Shown: positions 1 through 8,230, numbered from the stretch's first letter. The stretch is 32,182 bases of DNA from an uncultured Succinivibrio sp. (GCA_900754255.1 CAAECI010000120.1:1-32182), one strand, 5' to 3'. The notes: a model not told the origin generated them from the sequence alone. Translations and numbers: made by a program.

Positions 1-1
1 C

Positions 2-1057
2 ACGTGGATCCGTGGACGGACGACGATTTGGATGCCATCCCGGGCGAGTCCCTGGATTGAGTCAGTATTTTCCGACTTTCAGGTTGAAAAGCTCATTGCC
101 GAGCTTGAGCACGGCGACGCAGGCTTTGCCTTTGCATCCGGAATGGCTGCGATCAGCGCTGCGTTGCTTTTGTTTAAGGCGGGAGATGAGATCCTTATTT
201 CGCAAAATGTGTACGGCGGAACATTCAGGGTATTGGACAAGATCTTCAATAATTTCGGACTTAGATACCGTATAGTCGATACCCAGGATGCAAATGCTCT
301 TGAGCAGGCCATAGGTCCCTCTACCGCGGCCATCTTCATCGAAACTCCGGCCAATCCGCTTTTGACCGTAAGCGATCTCGATATGATCGCCCGCATTGCC
401 AAAAAACATGGGTTACTGAGCATAGCCGACAATACCTTCATGACCCCTTATCTGCAACGTCCTCTGGATTTCGGCTTCGATATAGTTCTGCACAGTGCCA
501 CCAAGTATTTAGGCGGACATTCGGATATAGTGGCGGGCTTGGTGGTTACCTCTGACAGCAGTCTTTCAAAGCGGCTTGCTTTCATTCTAAACGCAACGGG
601 TGCAGTGCTTGGCCCCTTTGATTCCTTTCTCATGATCCGCTCGATTAAGACTCTGTCCGTGCGCATGCAAAGACATTGCGAGAATGCTGAAAAAATCGCT
701 TTCTATTTAAGAGGGCACGCTGCCGTAGCCAAGGTGTATTACCCGGGCTTTGAGGATTTTCCTTTGCATGACGTACATATGCGGCAGGCTAGAAACGGCG
801 GGGCCATGGTTTCATTTGAATTAAAGCCCGATCACGAGATCAGGAAATTCTTCAAAAACCTAAACCTTATCGCCTTGGCCGAATCCTTAGGCGGAGTCGA
901 GTCGCTCGTATGCCATCCGTCCTCCATGACTCATGCCTCGATCCCAAGGGAGCTGCGCGAAAGCCTCGGGATCAGCGAGGGGCTCATTCGTCTGTCGGTG
1001 GGGATCGAGGATCCTGACGATCTTAAGGACGATCTGGATAGGGCGCTTTCGGTCTGA
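2..1057 (+). CDS. mccB: Cystathionine gamma-lyase/synthase-type PLP enzyme, 5' partial or damaged
   Basis: This is a Cys/Met-metabolism PLP enzyme of fold type I. It probably cleaves cystathionine or homocysteine in reverse transsulfuration, in the cytoplasm. Visible marks are FAFASGMAAI, the cofactor region ADNTFMTPYLQRPLDFG, the PLP lysine in LHSATKYLGGHSD, and the C-terminal MTHASIPRE and GLIRLSVGIED motifs. Homology is continuous from about base 83 (QVEKLIAELEHG) to the stop. Upstream of that the frame is open to the window edge, but the conserved YSRxxNPTR segment that should sit there is absent. Family members have about 380 residues, so the N-terminus lies outside the window or is broken. 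The MccA-like gene follows 16 bases downstream, which favours a MccB role. A MetB-like cystathionine gamma-synthase remains possible. Confidence 0.8.
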   Translation, partial: TWIRGRTTIWMPSRASPWIESVFSDFQVEKLIAELEHGDAGFAFASGMAAISAALLLFKAGDEILISQNVYGGTFRVLDKIFNNFGLRYRIVDTQDANALEQAIGPSTAAIFIETPANPLLTVSDLDMIARIAKKHGLLSIADNTFMTPYLQRPLDFGFDIVLHSATKYLGGHSDIVAGLVVTSDSSLSKRLAFILNATGAVLGPFDSFLMIRSIKTLSVRMQRHCENAEKIAFYLRGHAAVAKVYYPGFEDFPLHDVHMRQARNGGAMVSFELKPDHEIRKFFKNLNLIALAESLGGVESLVCHPSSMTHASIPRELRESLGISEGLIRLSVGIEDPDDLKDDLDRALSV

Positions 1058-1073
1058 GTTTGGGAGAACGATC

Positions 1074-1985
1074 ATGCATTATTACAACGGCTTAAAGGAG
1101 CTTATTGGCAACACCCCACTGGTTAAATTGAATAATGTGGGAGTAGGGCAGGGAGCTGCGCTTTTTGCTAAGCTTGAGCTGTACAATCCCTTAGGTTCTG
1201 TTAAGGATCGCACCGGCAAATATATGGTGGAGTCCTTCGAGCGTGACGGGCGACTGAAAAAGGGCGGTACCGTCATCGAGGCAACGGCGGGAAATACGGG
1301 GCTTGGCATCGCCTTTGCAGCCCTCAACAAGGGCTACAGGGTGATTTTTGTAGTCCCCGAGAAATTTTCCGCAGAGAAGCTGGTTCTCATGCAGGCCCTG
1401 GGAGCTGAGATCATACGCACCAAACGTGAGGACGGTATGCTGGGCGCCGAGAGGAAGGCGCAGGAGCTGTCGCAGTCCATACAGGGGGCGGTGCTGATGG
1501 CTCAGTTTCACAATATGGCCAACCCTCAGGCTCACTATGAGACCACGGGACCTGAGATCTTTCGCGATTTGGACGGCAGGATAGATTATGTAGTGGCAGG
1601 GGCCGGATCGGGCGGAACCTTCAGCGGCATACTGCGTTATCTGAAGGAGCGGGATCCTAGGATCAAGGGGATTTTGGCCGATCCCGTGGGATCGACCATG
1701 GGCGGCGGCGAGCATGCCGATTACAATATAGAAGGGATAGGCAACGATTTTATCGCCGCCACCATGGATATGAGCCTTGTGGACGAGATCATAAAGATCA
1801 CGGATGCGGAGGCTCTTGAGGGGGTAAGGCTTTTGGCAAGACATGAGGGGATCATCGCCGGATCCTCATCAGGTGCCGCCCTTGCGGCCTCACTGAAATT
1901 AATAAAGGGCGGGGCTACTGGAAATATCGTGACCGTTTTTCCAGATCGCGGCGATCGGTATTTTTCAAAGCACATATTTGCCTGA
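1074..1985 (+). CDS. mccA: MccA-type cystathionine beta-synthase / cysteine synthase family protein
   Basis: This 303-residue PLP enzyme of fold type II makes cystathionine from O-acetylserine and homocysteine, or cysteine from O-acetylserine and sulfide. The PLP lysine lies in NPLGSVKDRTGKYM, the substrate loop in EATAGNTGLGIAFAA, and the phosphate-binding glycines in AGAGSGGTFSG. VLADPVGSTMGGGEH-like text and the C-terminal TVFPDRGDRYFSK are those I associate with Bacillus MccA (YrhA) rather than plain CysK. I chose ATG 1074 because GGGAG stands 7 bases upstream and the GNTPLVKL motif begins about a dozen residues in; longer in-frame starts would lie inside the preceding gene. With its upstream neighbour it forms a two-gene transsulfuration operon. 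The MccA versus CysK/CysM call rests on remembered sequence patterns. Confidence 0.85.
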   Translation: MHYYNGLKELIGNTPLVKLNNVGVGQGAALFAKLELYNPLGSVKDRTGKYMVESFERDGRLKKGGTVIEATAGNTGLGIAFAALNKGYRVIFVVPEKFSAEKLVLMQALGAEIIRTKREDGMLGAERKAQELSQSIQGAVLMAQFHNMANPQAHYETTGPEIFRDLDGRIDYVVAGAGSGGTFSGILRYLKERDPRIKGILADPVGSTMGGGEHADYNIEGIGNDFIAATMDMSLVDEIIKITDAEALEGVRLLARHEGIIAGSSSGAALAASLKLIKGGATGNIVTVFPDRGDRYFSKHIFA

Positions 1986-2004
1986 TCAATGTACATCTTG
2001 AAAG

Positions 2005-2032
2005 GGGAGGCGCTTTTGCTTCCCTTTTTTTT
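2005..2032 (+). terminator. Rho-independent terminator after the transsulfuration pair
   Basis: A 7-bp stem, GGGAGGC with GCTTCCC (one G-U pair in RNA), closes a 6-base loop and is followed by eight T. It lies 20 bases after the MccA-type gene and separates it from the gal promoter. Confidence 0.85.
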
Positions 2033-2070
2033 GCATTCAGCGTTTCTTTGCAAATTTCTTTTTAAAAGCG

Positions 2071-2098
2071 TGTTAAAGGAGCAAAACTGTCCTATAAT
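2071..2098 (+). promoter_or_regulatory. Probable gal operon sigma-70 promoter
   Basis: A perfect -10 hexamer, TATAAT at 2093-2098, stands 130 bases before galE. The best -35 at a workable distance is TGTTAA (2071-2076, 16-bp spacer), which is a poor match. The promoter may therefore need an activator or be intrinsically weak. Transcription would start near 2105, inside the palindromic operator. Confidence 0.6.
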
Positions 2099-2100
2099 AG

Positions 2101-2116
2101 ATGTAAACGTTTACAT
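2101..2116 (+). promoter_or_regulatory. GalR/LacI-family operator
   Basis: ATGTAAACGTTTACAT is a perfect 16-bp palindrome with the central CG typical of LacI-family operators, and its core TGTAAACGTTTACA fits the E. coli GalR/GalS operator consensus. It begins 2 bases after the -10 box and covers the predicted transcription start, so binding would block initiation. No galR gene is in the window, so the identity of the repressor is inferred from the motif and the genes controlled. Confidence 0.8.
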
Positions 2117-2148
2117 CCTCTTATTTAAGCCGATTGTGAGTGATTATG

Positions 2149-2164
2149 TGTTATCTGGATCACA
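2149..2164 (+). promoter_or_regulatory. Possible CRP-like half-conserved site in the gal leader
   Basis: TGTTA-N6-TCACA resembles the CRP consensus TGTGA-N6-TCACA with one arm imperfect. It lies about 45 bases downstream of the predicted gal start, which is unusual for activation. It could serve a second promoter or be coincidental. Confidence 0.25.
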
Positions 2165-2227
2165 AAATAACCTCCTTTGGCAGGGATATAAACCAGCCTT
2201 TGTTTGATTCGATTTAAGGAAGTGCTT

Positions 2228-3247
2228 ATGTCAACGATACTGGTTACCGGCGGTGCCGGTTATATAGGCTCTCATACTGTAATTGAGCTTGTAAAAGCCG
2301 GATATGATGCAGTGATCTTTGATAATTTTTCTAATTCAAAGCCTGCCGTGCTCGAGCGCATAAACCGTATTACCGGCAAGCAGATCCCCTTTATGGCCGG
2401 AGATATTCGCTCCCGCGAGCAGCTTGAGGCTGTTTTTTCCGCCTATAAGATCGACGGCGTCATCAACTTTGCAGGTCTTAAGGCCGTAGGCGAGTCCGTA
2501 AAGAAACCTCTTGAGTACTACGACAATAATGTGAACGGAGCCAGAACGCTTTTGAGCGTTATGCGCGAATTTAACTGTCTGAACTTCATCTTCTCCTCCT
2601 CGGCTACCGTTTACGGCGAGCCAGACAGCGTGCCTTTGACCGAGCTCTCTCCCGTAAAGCGTGCTAACTGCCCCTACGGTCAAACCAAGGTCGATATCGA
2701 ATATATGTGTGAGGAGCTGCAAAAGGCCGTCCCCGAATTCTCCATGGTGCTTTTGCGCTATTTCAATCCCGTGGGGGCTCATGAATCGGGGCTTATCGGC
2801 GAGGATCCGCGCGGAATTCCGAACAACCTCATGCCCTATTTGACACAGGTGGCGGTAGGACGTCTGCCCTATTTGAATATCTTCGGCAACGACTATCCTA
2901 CTCCCGACGGAACCTGCGTACGTGATTACATCCATGTGGTGGATCTGGCCAAGGGGCACGTGGCGGCCTTAAACAAGTGCTTAAATAAGAGCGGTACCTT
3001 TATTTACAACCTCGGTACCGGAGTCGGCTACAGCGTGCTCGATATGGTCAAGGCCTTTTCAAAGGCCATAGGCAGAGAGCTTCCCTATAAGTTTGCTCCG
3101 CGCCGTGCCGGAGATGTTGTTCAGTGCTATGCCGATCCGACCAAGGCTCAAAAGGAATTGGGCTGGAAGGCTGAAAAGACTCTGGATGAGATGGCGGCCG
3201 ATTCCTACAACTGGCAAAAGAACAATCCCAACGGCTATGACGCATAG
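2228..3247 (+). CDS. galE: UDP-glucose 4-epimerase
   Basis: GalE interconverts UDP-galactose and UDP-glucose in the Leloir pathway, using bound NAD in the cytoplasm. The 339-residue protein (E. coli 338) is an extended short-chain dehydrogenase. It shows the Rossmann NAD motif TGGAGYIGS at residues 7-15, the serine region FSSSATVYG, and the catalytic YxxxK pair at Tyr150 and Lys154 (YGQTK). The substrate-side NLGTGVGYSVLDMV and the C-terminal GWKAEKTLDEM are also typical. ATG 2228 is chosen because AAGGAAG lies 5 bases upstream and the protein then begins STILVTGGAGYIG as usual; the frame reaches further upstream without homology. It is first in galE-galT-galK, behind a GalR-type operator. 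No galM is present here. Confidence 0.97.
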   Translation: MSTILVTGGAGYIGSHTVIELVKAGYDAVIFDNFSNSKPAVLERINRITGKQIPFMAGDIRSREQLEAVFSAYKIDGVINFAGLKAVGESVKKPLEYYDNNVNGARTLLSVMREFNCLNFIFSSSATVYGEPDSVPLTELSPVKRANCPYGQTKVDIEYMCEELQKAVPEFSMVLLRYFNPVGAHESGLIGEDPRGIPNNLMPYLTQVAVGRLPYLNIFGNDYPTPDGTCVRDYIHVVDLAKGHVAALNKCLNKSGTFIYNLGTGVGYSVLDMVKAFSKAIGRELPYKFAPRRAGDVVQCYADPTKAQKELGWKAEKTLDEMAADSYNWQKNNPNGYDA

Positions 3248-3334
3248 CCTCAGGCATTTTTAGAATTTAGCTTTCACCGGCCTCTTAAATTGTGAGGTAG
3301 GTATTTAAGGTAAAAAAATCTTTAGGAGTAAATA

Positions 3335-4375
3335 ATGGCAGAGTTTGACGTATCCTCCCATCCTCACCGCAGATATAACGCCCTGACCGGCGAATGGATC
3401 CTTATTTCCCCGCATCGTGCCAAAAGACCTTGGCTCGGACAGACGGAGAAGCTTCCAGATGCCGTGAAACCCTCCTATGATCCAAAGTGCTATCTGTGTC
3501 CCACTAATACGCGCGTTAACGGGGATAAAAATCCTGATTACAAGGAAAATTTCGTATTTACCAACGATTTTGCCGCTTTGATGCCGGATACCCCCAAGGA
3601 AGGGGCACAAAGCTCCGAGCTTTTCCGTCTGGAGCCTGCACGCGGTACCGCACGTGTGATCTGTTTTTCTCCCGATCATTCCAAGACTTTGCCCTTGCTC
3701 TCCGTTCAAGAGATCCGTCGCGTAGTTGATCTGTGGGGCTCGCAGTTTACCGAGCTTTCCAAGGAATATACCTATGTACAGCTCTTTGAAAACAAGGGCG
3801 CGGTCATGGGCTGCTCCAATCCTCATCCACACGGGCAGATCTGGGCCTGCGATTTTATTCCCGAGGAGATCTCAAAGGAGCTCAGATCTCAAAAGGAGTA
3901 TTTTGCCAAACACGGCACCAAGTTGCTTAGGGACTATTTAAAGGATGAGCTTGTAAAGAAGGAGCGTATAGTCTTTGAAACCGAGCACTGGGTATGCCTG
4001 GTACCTTTCTGGGCTTTCTGGCCGTTTGAAACCATGCTTTTGCCCAAGTTCGACGTGCGCACCATCGACGAGCTGAAGGACGAGGAGCGTAACGATTTGG
4101 CTTTGGCCATCAAGATGCTCACCACCCGCTATGACAATCTCTTTGAGACCTCCTTCCCCTATGCCATGGGCTGGCATAACGCACCTGCGGACGGAGAGGA
4201 GCATGAGGAGTGGCAACTTCACGCACATTATTATCCGCCTCTTTTGCGCTCGGCTACCGTCAAGAAATTTGTAGCAGGCTTCGAGCTTTTAGCCGAAAGA
4301 CAGCGCGATCTTACCGCCGAGCAGGCGGCGCAAAGACTGCGTGATTTAAGCGATACCCGTTACAGCAACAAATAA
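3335..4375 (+). CDS. galT: Galactose-1-phosphate uridylyltransferase
   Basis: GalT exchanges UMP between UDP-glucose and galactose-1-phosphate, giving UDP-galactose and glucose-1-phosphate. The protein has 346 residues (E. coli 348). The active-site triad His-Pro-His falls at residues 164-166 in NPHPHGQIW, with His166 the expected uridylylated nucleophile. The CYLCP pair near residue 50 fits the metal-binding cysteines. The C-terminal HAHYYPPLLRSATVKKF and FVAGFELLAE are characteristic of the type I family. AGGAG lies 8 bases before ATG 3335. The 87-base gap after galE contains no convincing terminator, so cotranscription is likely. Confidence 0.97.
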   Translation: MAEFDVSSHPHRRYNALTGEWILISPHRAKRPWLGQTEKLPDAVKPSYDPKCYLCPTNTRVNGDKNPDYKENFVFTNDFAALMPDTPKEGAQSSELFRLEPARGTARVICFSPDHSKTLPLLSVQEIRRVVDLWGSQFTELSKEYTYVQLFENKGAVMGCSNPHPHGQIWACDFIPEEISKELRSQKEYFAKHGTKLLRDYLKDELVKKERIVFETEHWVCLVPFWAFWPFETMLLPKFDVRTIDELKDEERNDLALAIKMLTTRYDNLFETSFPYAMGWHNAPADGEEHEEWQLHAHYYPPLLRSATVKKFVAGFELLAERQRDLTAEQAAQRLRDLSDTRYSNK

Positions 4376-4391
4376 TAAGGAAAATTACAAC

Positions 4392-5552
4392 ATGTCAGAC
4401 GTTCGCAACGCCACCATCGAGGCATTCAAAGAAAAATTCAAATGCGATCCGCTTATGCAGGCCTATGCCCCGGGCCGTGTAAATGTGATCGGCGAGCATA
4501 CCGATTATAACGGGGGCTTTGTGCTTCCCTGCGCCATCAAATACGGCACGGCCATGGCCGCCCGTGAAAACGGCAGCGACATGATGCGCATTTTGGCCTG
4601 TGATATCGACGGCGATTACGATGAGTTTAAGATCTCGGATAATATTGAGAAGCATGCCGATAAGCTGTGGGTAAATTATTTGCGTGGTATGACCATGCTC
4701 ATCGAAAAGAAATTTCCCCGGCGCGTAAAGGGCTTGGATATTGCCATTTCAGGCGACATCCCCTTGGGAGCCGGACTTTCCTCCTCAGCCTCCTTGGAGG
4801 TGACCTTCGGTCATTTGCTCTCCTGTGCCTTCGGTCTTGATATTCCCCTGCAGGAAATTGCGCTGATGGGACAGGCGGCTGAGGCCTATATAGGAATGAA
4901 ATGCGGGATCATGGATCAGACCATCTCTGCCTGCGGTACTGCCGATCATGCCCTGCGCATCGACTGCAAGAGCCTTGAGCTCACTCAGGTCAGGATCCCC
5001 GAAAGCTTCGTGATCATGATCATAAATTCGAATGTGAAGCATCAGCTGGTAGGCTCGGAGTATAACGATCGTCGCGAGTCCTGCGAGAAGGCCGCGTCTG
5101 TTTTGGGTGTAAAGCTTTTGCGTGATGCCGATCTCGACATGCTTGAGGCACATAAGGGAGATCTTGATGAGGTTTCCTACCGCCGTGCCCGCCATGTCAT
5201 CACCGAGGATCAGCGCGTGCTCGACGCCTCCGCAGCACTGGAAAAGGGCGATCTCAAGGCTCTTGCCTCTCTTATGTATGCCTCGCATTGCTCCATGCGC
5301 GACGACTTTGAGATCACTATTCCAGAGATCGACGGCTTGGTGGAGATTATACGCAAGGCCTTAGGGGATGAGTACGGAGCCGTGCGCATGACGGGCGGCG
5401 GCTTTGGCGGATCGGTTGTGGCCGTGGTCGAGCCTCAGAATGTTGAAAAGGTCAGGGCGGCAGTCGATGCTGAGTATAAGAAGATCTCAGGTCGTGATGC
5501 TACCATTTTTGAGACCAAGGCGTTTAACGGAGCGCAGTTTGTAAGACTGTAG
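4392..5552 (+). CDS. galK: Galactokinase
   Basis: GalK phosphorylates alpha-D-galactose with ATP, the committing step of galactose use. The 386-residue GHMP kinase (E. coli 382) shows the galactokinase signature APGRVNVIGEHTDYNGGFV near residue 25 and the ATP-binding loop PLGAGLSSSASLEV near residue 125. It also has the catalytic-base region KCGIMDQTISACG and the C-terminal GHMP motif RMTGGGFGGSVVAVV. AAGGA precedes the start at 4392, and the gap after galT is only 16 bases. It closes the gal operon and is followed by a strong terminator. Confidence 0.97.
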   Translation: MSDVRNATIEAFKEKFKCDPLMQAYAPGRVNVIGEHTDYNGGFVLPCAIKYGTAMAARENGSDMMRILACDIDGDYDEFKISDNIEKHADKLWVNYLRGMTMLIEKKFPRRVKGLDIAISGDIPLGAGLSSSASLEVTFGHLLSCAFGLDIPLQEIALMGQAAEAYIGMKCGIMDQTISACGTADHALRIDCKSLELTQVRIPESFVIMIINSNVKHQLVGSEYNDRRESCEKAASVLGVKLLRDADLDMLEAHKGDLDEVSYRRARHVITEDQRVLDASAALEKGDLKALASLMYASHCSMRDDFEITIPEIDGLVEIIRKALGDEYGAVRMTGGGFGGSVVAVVEPQNVEKVRAAVDAEYKKISGRDATIFETKAFNGAQFVRL

Positions 5553-5576
5553 GCTTTCGTTGAGTCTCTGATACAG

Positions 5577-5607
5577 CCCGTGCCGTTTGGTGCGGGTTTT
5601 GTTTTTT
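5577..5607 (+). terminator. Rho-independent terminator of the gal operon
   Basis: An 8-bp stem, CCCGTGCC with GGTGCGGG (two G-U pairs in RNA), has a GTTT loop and is followed by TTTTGTTTTTT. It lies 24 bases after the galK stop. Confidence 0.85.
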
Positions 5608-5683
5608 GGGTTACAAGGAATTCATCGGTAAAGGAAAGTACGGACGTAGAGCAGAAGCAGGCAAACTGGCCTGAGAGCACAAC

Positions 5684-5722
5684 AGGCTCCCCGCCCAAAA
5701 GCGGGGAACATAAGCCTTTTTT
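5684..5722 (+). terminator. Possible second terminator-like hairpin
   Basis: An inner stem CCCCGC/GCGGGG with loop CCAAAA is enclosed by an outer AGGCT/AGCCT stem with a 6-base bulge, followed by six T. Orientation fits plus-strand transcripts leaking past the galK terminator. It ends directly beside the stop of the minus-strand dctM remnant, for which it is the wrong way round. Confidence 0.4.
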
Positions 5723-5724
5723 CA

Positions 5725-6275
5725 TCAGTACCCGAACCAGTGTGCAGGCTCGGTAATGATCTGCGGAAAGATCAGGCAGGAGATAAGGAACATGAATTCG
5801 GCGATGAGGAATGGACCTATTCCCCTTACCACCTGACCCATTTTGAGCTTACTTACGGAGCAGCCAATATAGAGTACGGTACCTACGGGAGGCGTCAAAA
5901 GGCCTAAGCATAGATTGATGATCATGATCACCGCGAAGTAGTAGATATCAATCCCCGCAGCCTCGACCAAGGGGAAGAGTACCGGAGTGAAGATCAAGGT
6001 GATGGGGGTGATGTCCATAACCATACCTAAGGCCAAGAGCAGAATATTAAGCACTATCAGCAACAAAATCTTATGCTCGACCAGTCCCGACATGAGCTCG
6101 ACCAATTGTGCGGGTACGTCGGCCATGGCGATCATCCAACCTAAGGCAGAGGCACCGCCGACGATGAACATAACAACGGCCGTGCTTCTCATGGCGTCAT
6201 AGCAAAGGCGGGGGATCTTGGACGGCTTAAGCTGACGATTGATTACGGTGGCAACGAAGAAGGCACTCGGTAGGA
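5725..6275 (-). pseudogene. dctM: TRAP transporter large permease (DctM family), 3' remnant
   Basis: This is the C-terminal part, about 183 codons, of a TRAP C4-dicarboxylate or sugar-acid transporter large permease, which normally has about 425-435 residues and imports substrate with a small permease and a periplasmic binding protein. Recognisable text includes STAVVMFIVGGASALGWMIA, LGMVMDITPITLIFTPV and NLCLGLLTPPVGTVLYIGC, with hydrophobic membrane segments throughout. Homology starts near SAFFVATVINRQLKP. The about 30 codons before it in the same frame do not look like DctM, and roughly 240 N-terminal residues are missing. No dctP or dctQ is adjacent. The break coincides with the start of an oppositely oriented GntR remnant, which implies one deletion. 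A working transporter is very unlikely. Confidence 0.8.
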
Positions 6276-6454
6276 GTGAATGCGCCCATTCAGAACATGA
6301 GATTATCATGGAAGCCAATGCCAATTGTGAGGTTGATGAAGCCAAGCGTCTGCTTTGCAACCATCTGCATGAGGTAATGATGACGCATGTAACCGTTAAG
6401 GAAAAATACGCCTCGTGGTTTGATGAAAACGACGATGATACAAGCGCCGATTAA
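6275..6454 (+). pseudogene. GntR-family (FCD domain) regulator, 3' remnant
   Basis: About 55 codons resemble the last helices of the FCD ligand-binding domain of FadR-type GntR repressors. HSEHEIIMEANANCEVDEAK followed by RLLCNHLHEVM matches the family pattern EHxxIxxAIxxGDxxxAxxxxxxHL. The DNA-binding winged helix and most of the FCD domain are absent; full proteins have about 220-240 residues. The reading frame runs back into sequence whose opposite strand codes for the dctM remnant, so the fragment has no start of its own. Such regulators are commonly divergent from TRAP operons, which fits an ancestral regulator-transporter locus that lost its middle. The assignment rests on a short match and is moderately secure. 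Confidence 0.6.
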
Positions 6455-6487
6455 TATTGCGTTGAGCTCCTTCTGAATATAACGGTT

Positions 6488-8094
6488 TTATTCTGGCGGC
6501 AGAGCATGTACTTCAGGTGCCATATCCTCGGCCTTAAGTGAGTGGTGTAAGGATTGATACGGCTTTAGTATTTCATCATAGCCCATGATCATAGGATCAT
6601 CTTCAGTTGCAGTGAATATGTCGTAGTTATCAGGAAGTTGCGCAGTTCTCACGCCGAACCAAGTTGGAAAAAATTTTATAAGGCTGTTGCCGCTACGGGT
6701 GACATTGTAAATTTTGGTGTCTGTCATATCACCTGAGGTGATAAAAAACGGACTTTCATAGCTTTCCTTTACAAGTGGATCTCGTTTAAGTGCAAAGCCT
6801 TTAGATTCCCTGACAAAATTTAAGCCGTGATCTGAAAAATACATCAGCGAGTAGTCAGCCCCGCTGTATTTTTTTAACATGGAAATGATGCTGAAAATAA
6901 AATTGTCGGTGCGATTGTAGGTTGTTAAATAACAACTAAGCAATTCCCCCCCCTATCAGTATAATATATATTCTTAAAATTCCCTAGGCGGTGGCAGGGG
7001 TTTTCATGTGATCCTATGATATGAACGAAGATGGCTTGAGCCTCGTCTTTTTGAAGGGTTTCAGATATTTTGGGAAGAAGCAAATCATCAATGCCCATGG
7101 GCGAAAAATACGCATGATCGGCATATTGGGACAGTATTTTTGCTCCCAGTTGCCAGTGTCCGCTATAGCCTTGAGACGAAATCCAATATGTTTTCAAGCC
7201 TGCGGCGGAGGCCAAAGTGACGGCATTGTTCTGACTTTCAAATGATCCGTCATTGCGGACTATACTTAAAAGGCGAGGCACCGATACTATGGTATAGGCT
7301 GCAGGGGTAATGAATGCTGAAAGCATGCGTTTGGGCAACGCATCGATATTTGGAGTTGTCTTTAAAGGGAAGCCGTATGCTGACATCATGTCCTTACGCA
7401 TGGATTCGCCCACTACAATGACATATTTGCTTTTTGACGTCCCCAGATCTTCCGTGATCACCCACTGAGGTTTTGCTAGTTCCTGTTTATTTGCAACTGT
7501 TAAATCTACGTATGCTTCATACATGTCCGAAATGCGTGGAGACAGGTTGCGATATGCATTGAAAGCGAAAACGGGAACGATACAAAGTACACAAAGAAAG
7601 GATGCTCGGGTCAATCTGCGCGACAGCTGTATTTTGAGCATGCCGTTGCACAAAATGAAACCAAGAAACACGCAGGCCATGGCCACTGCTTTGTATAAAA
7701 GACTGTCAGGCAATGACTGCTGAAAACCTGCGGCCTCATTAAAGTCAGTAGTCATCAATACTTCCACGCTTGCCCATTGAAGCAGACCGTCCTGCAGAGT
7801 GCGGCTTACCGGATATAAAAGAGCGCACAGGAGTGCCAACGTATTAATGATCAGGCGAACCTTAGTATTAAAAAGCAGAAAAAAAGTAAGTAACGCGGCA
7901 GATCCGAAAAAACACGGTTTTCCTAGGAAAACAAACTGTATGATCCAAGTTGTGGCACAGGCATTAAGCAAGATGAAAAATAGCTGTAAAGCTAGTTTGT
8001 GTTTAAGATTGACGCCCGAATAAAAGAATTGTTTGATCTGCATAGGTGAACAAAGGTGAAACTGATGCGAATTTTGCGACATTATAAGATGCAA
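6488..8094 (-). pseudogene. Phosphoethanolamine transferase (EptA/CptA-like), off-frame at a poly-G tract
   Basis: This sulfatase-fold inner-membrane enzyme would transfer phosphoethanolamine from a lipid to LPS or another surface glycan. The N-terminal part has about five hydrophobic segments (for example LIINTLALLCALLYPVS and AVAMACVFLGFILCNGML). The catalytic part has VVGESMRKDMMSAYGF with TTPNID, a probable nucleophilic Thr in AAYTIVSVPRLLS, VHIIGSHENPCHRLGNF, and past the break YFSDHGLNF. As written, the frame stops at 6925 (389 residues), and the metal-binding SDHG segment lies in another frame (6488-6943). One extra G in the run at 6946-6953 joins both into about 535 residues, close to the family's usual length. 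No clear ribosome site supports either ATG 8094 or ATG 8082. It could be phase-off, truly broken or a sequencing error. Confidence 0.75.
6946..6953 (-). repeat. Homopolymeric tract of eight G (coding strand) inside the transferase gene
   Basis: Eight consecutive C on the plus strand read as eight G in the gene, at AGG GGG GGG AAT. With nine G the frame continues as Asp-Arg-Gly-Gly-Glu-Leu-Leu-Ser-Cys-Tyr into the rest of the catalytic domain. With eight it stops nine codons later. Confidence 0.95.
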
Positions 8095-8144
8095 ACCAAA
8101 CAGAATACATGCTAAGCGTGGAATGATTCCCGTTTTTTGTGCAT

Positions 8145-8172
8145 TTCACCGTATATTTTGATCTTGTAAAAT
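8145..8172 (+). promoter_or_regulatory. Candidate promoter for the ydiJ-type gene
   Basis: TTCACC (8145-8150) and TAAAAT (8167-8172) are spaced by 16 bases, about 60 bases before the coding start. A short palindrome GGAATGATTCC lies at 8120-8130, between the two divergent genes. Both are weak signals and no specific regulator is suggested. Confidence 0.35.
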
Positions 8173-8230
8173 TGCTGTTGTGAAATAAGAGCTTTAAACA
8201 CGTGCATTTTGTGGATATAGAGGACGGAGC

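Noticed and set aside
1191..1844. Long minus-strand frame of 217 codons inside the MccA-type gene
   Set aside because: It is antisense to a gene with full-length family motifs; such shadows are common in codon-biased sequence.
1989..2207. Small plus-strand frame of 72 codons
   Set aside because: It runs across the terminator, the gal promoter and the operator, has no ribosome site and no recognisable protein.
5435..5725. Minus-strand frame of 96 codons overlapping the galK end
   Set aside because: It covers the galK 3' end and terminator, and its sequence resembles no family I know.
7021..7245. Plus-strand frame opposite the transferase gene
   Set aside because: The minus strand carries clear sulfatase-family motifs across this region.
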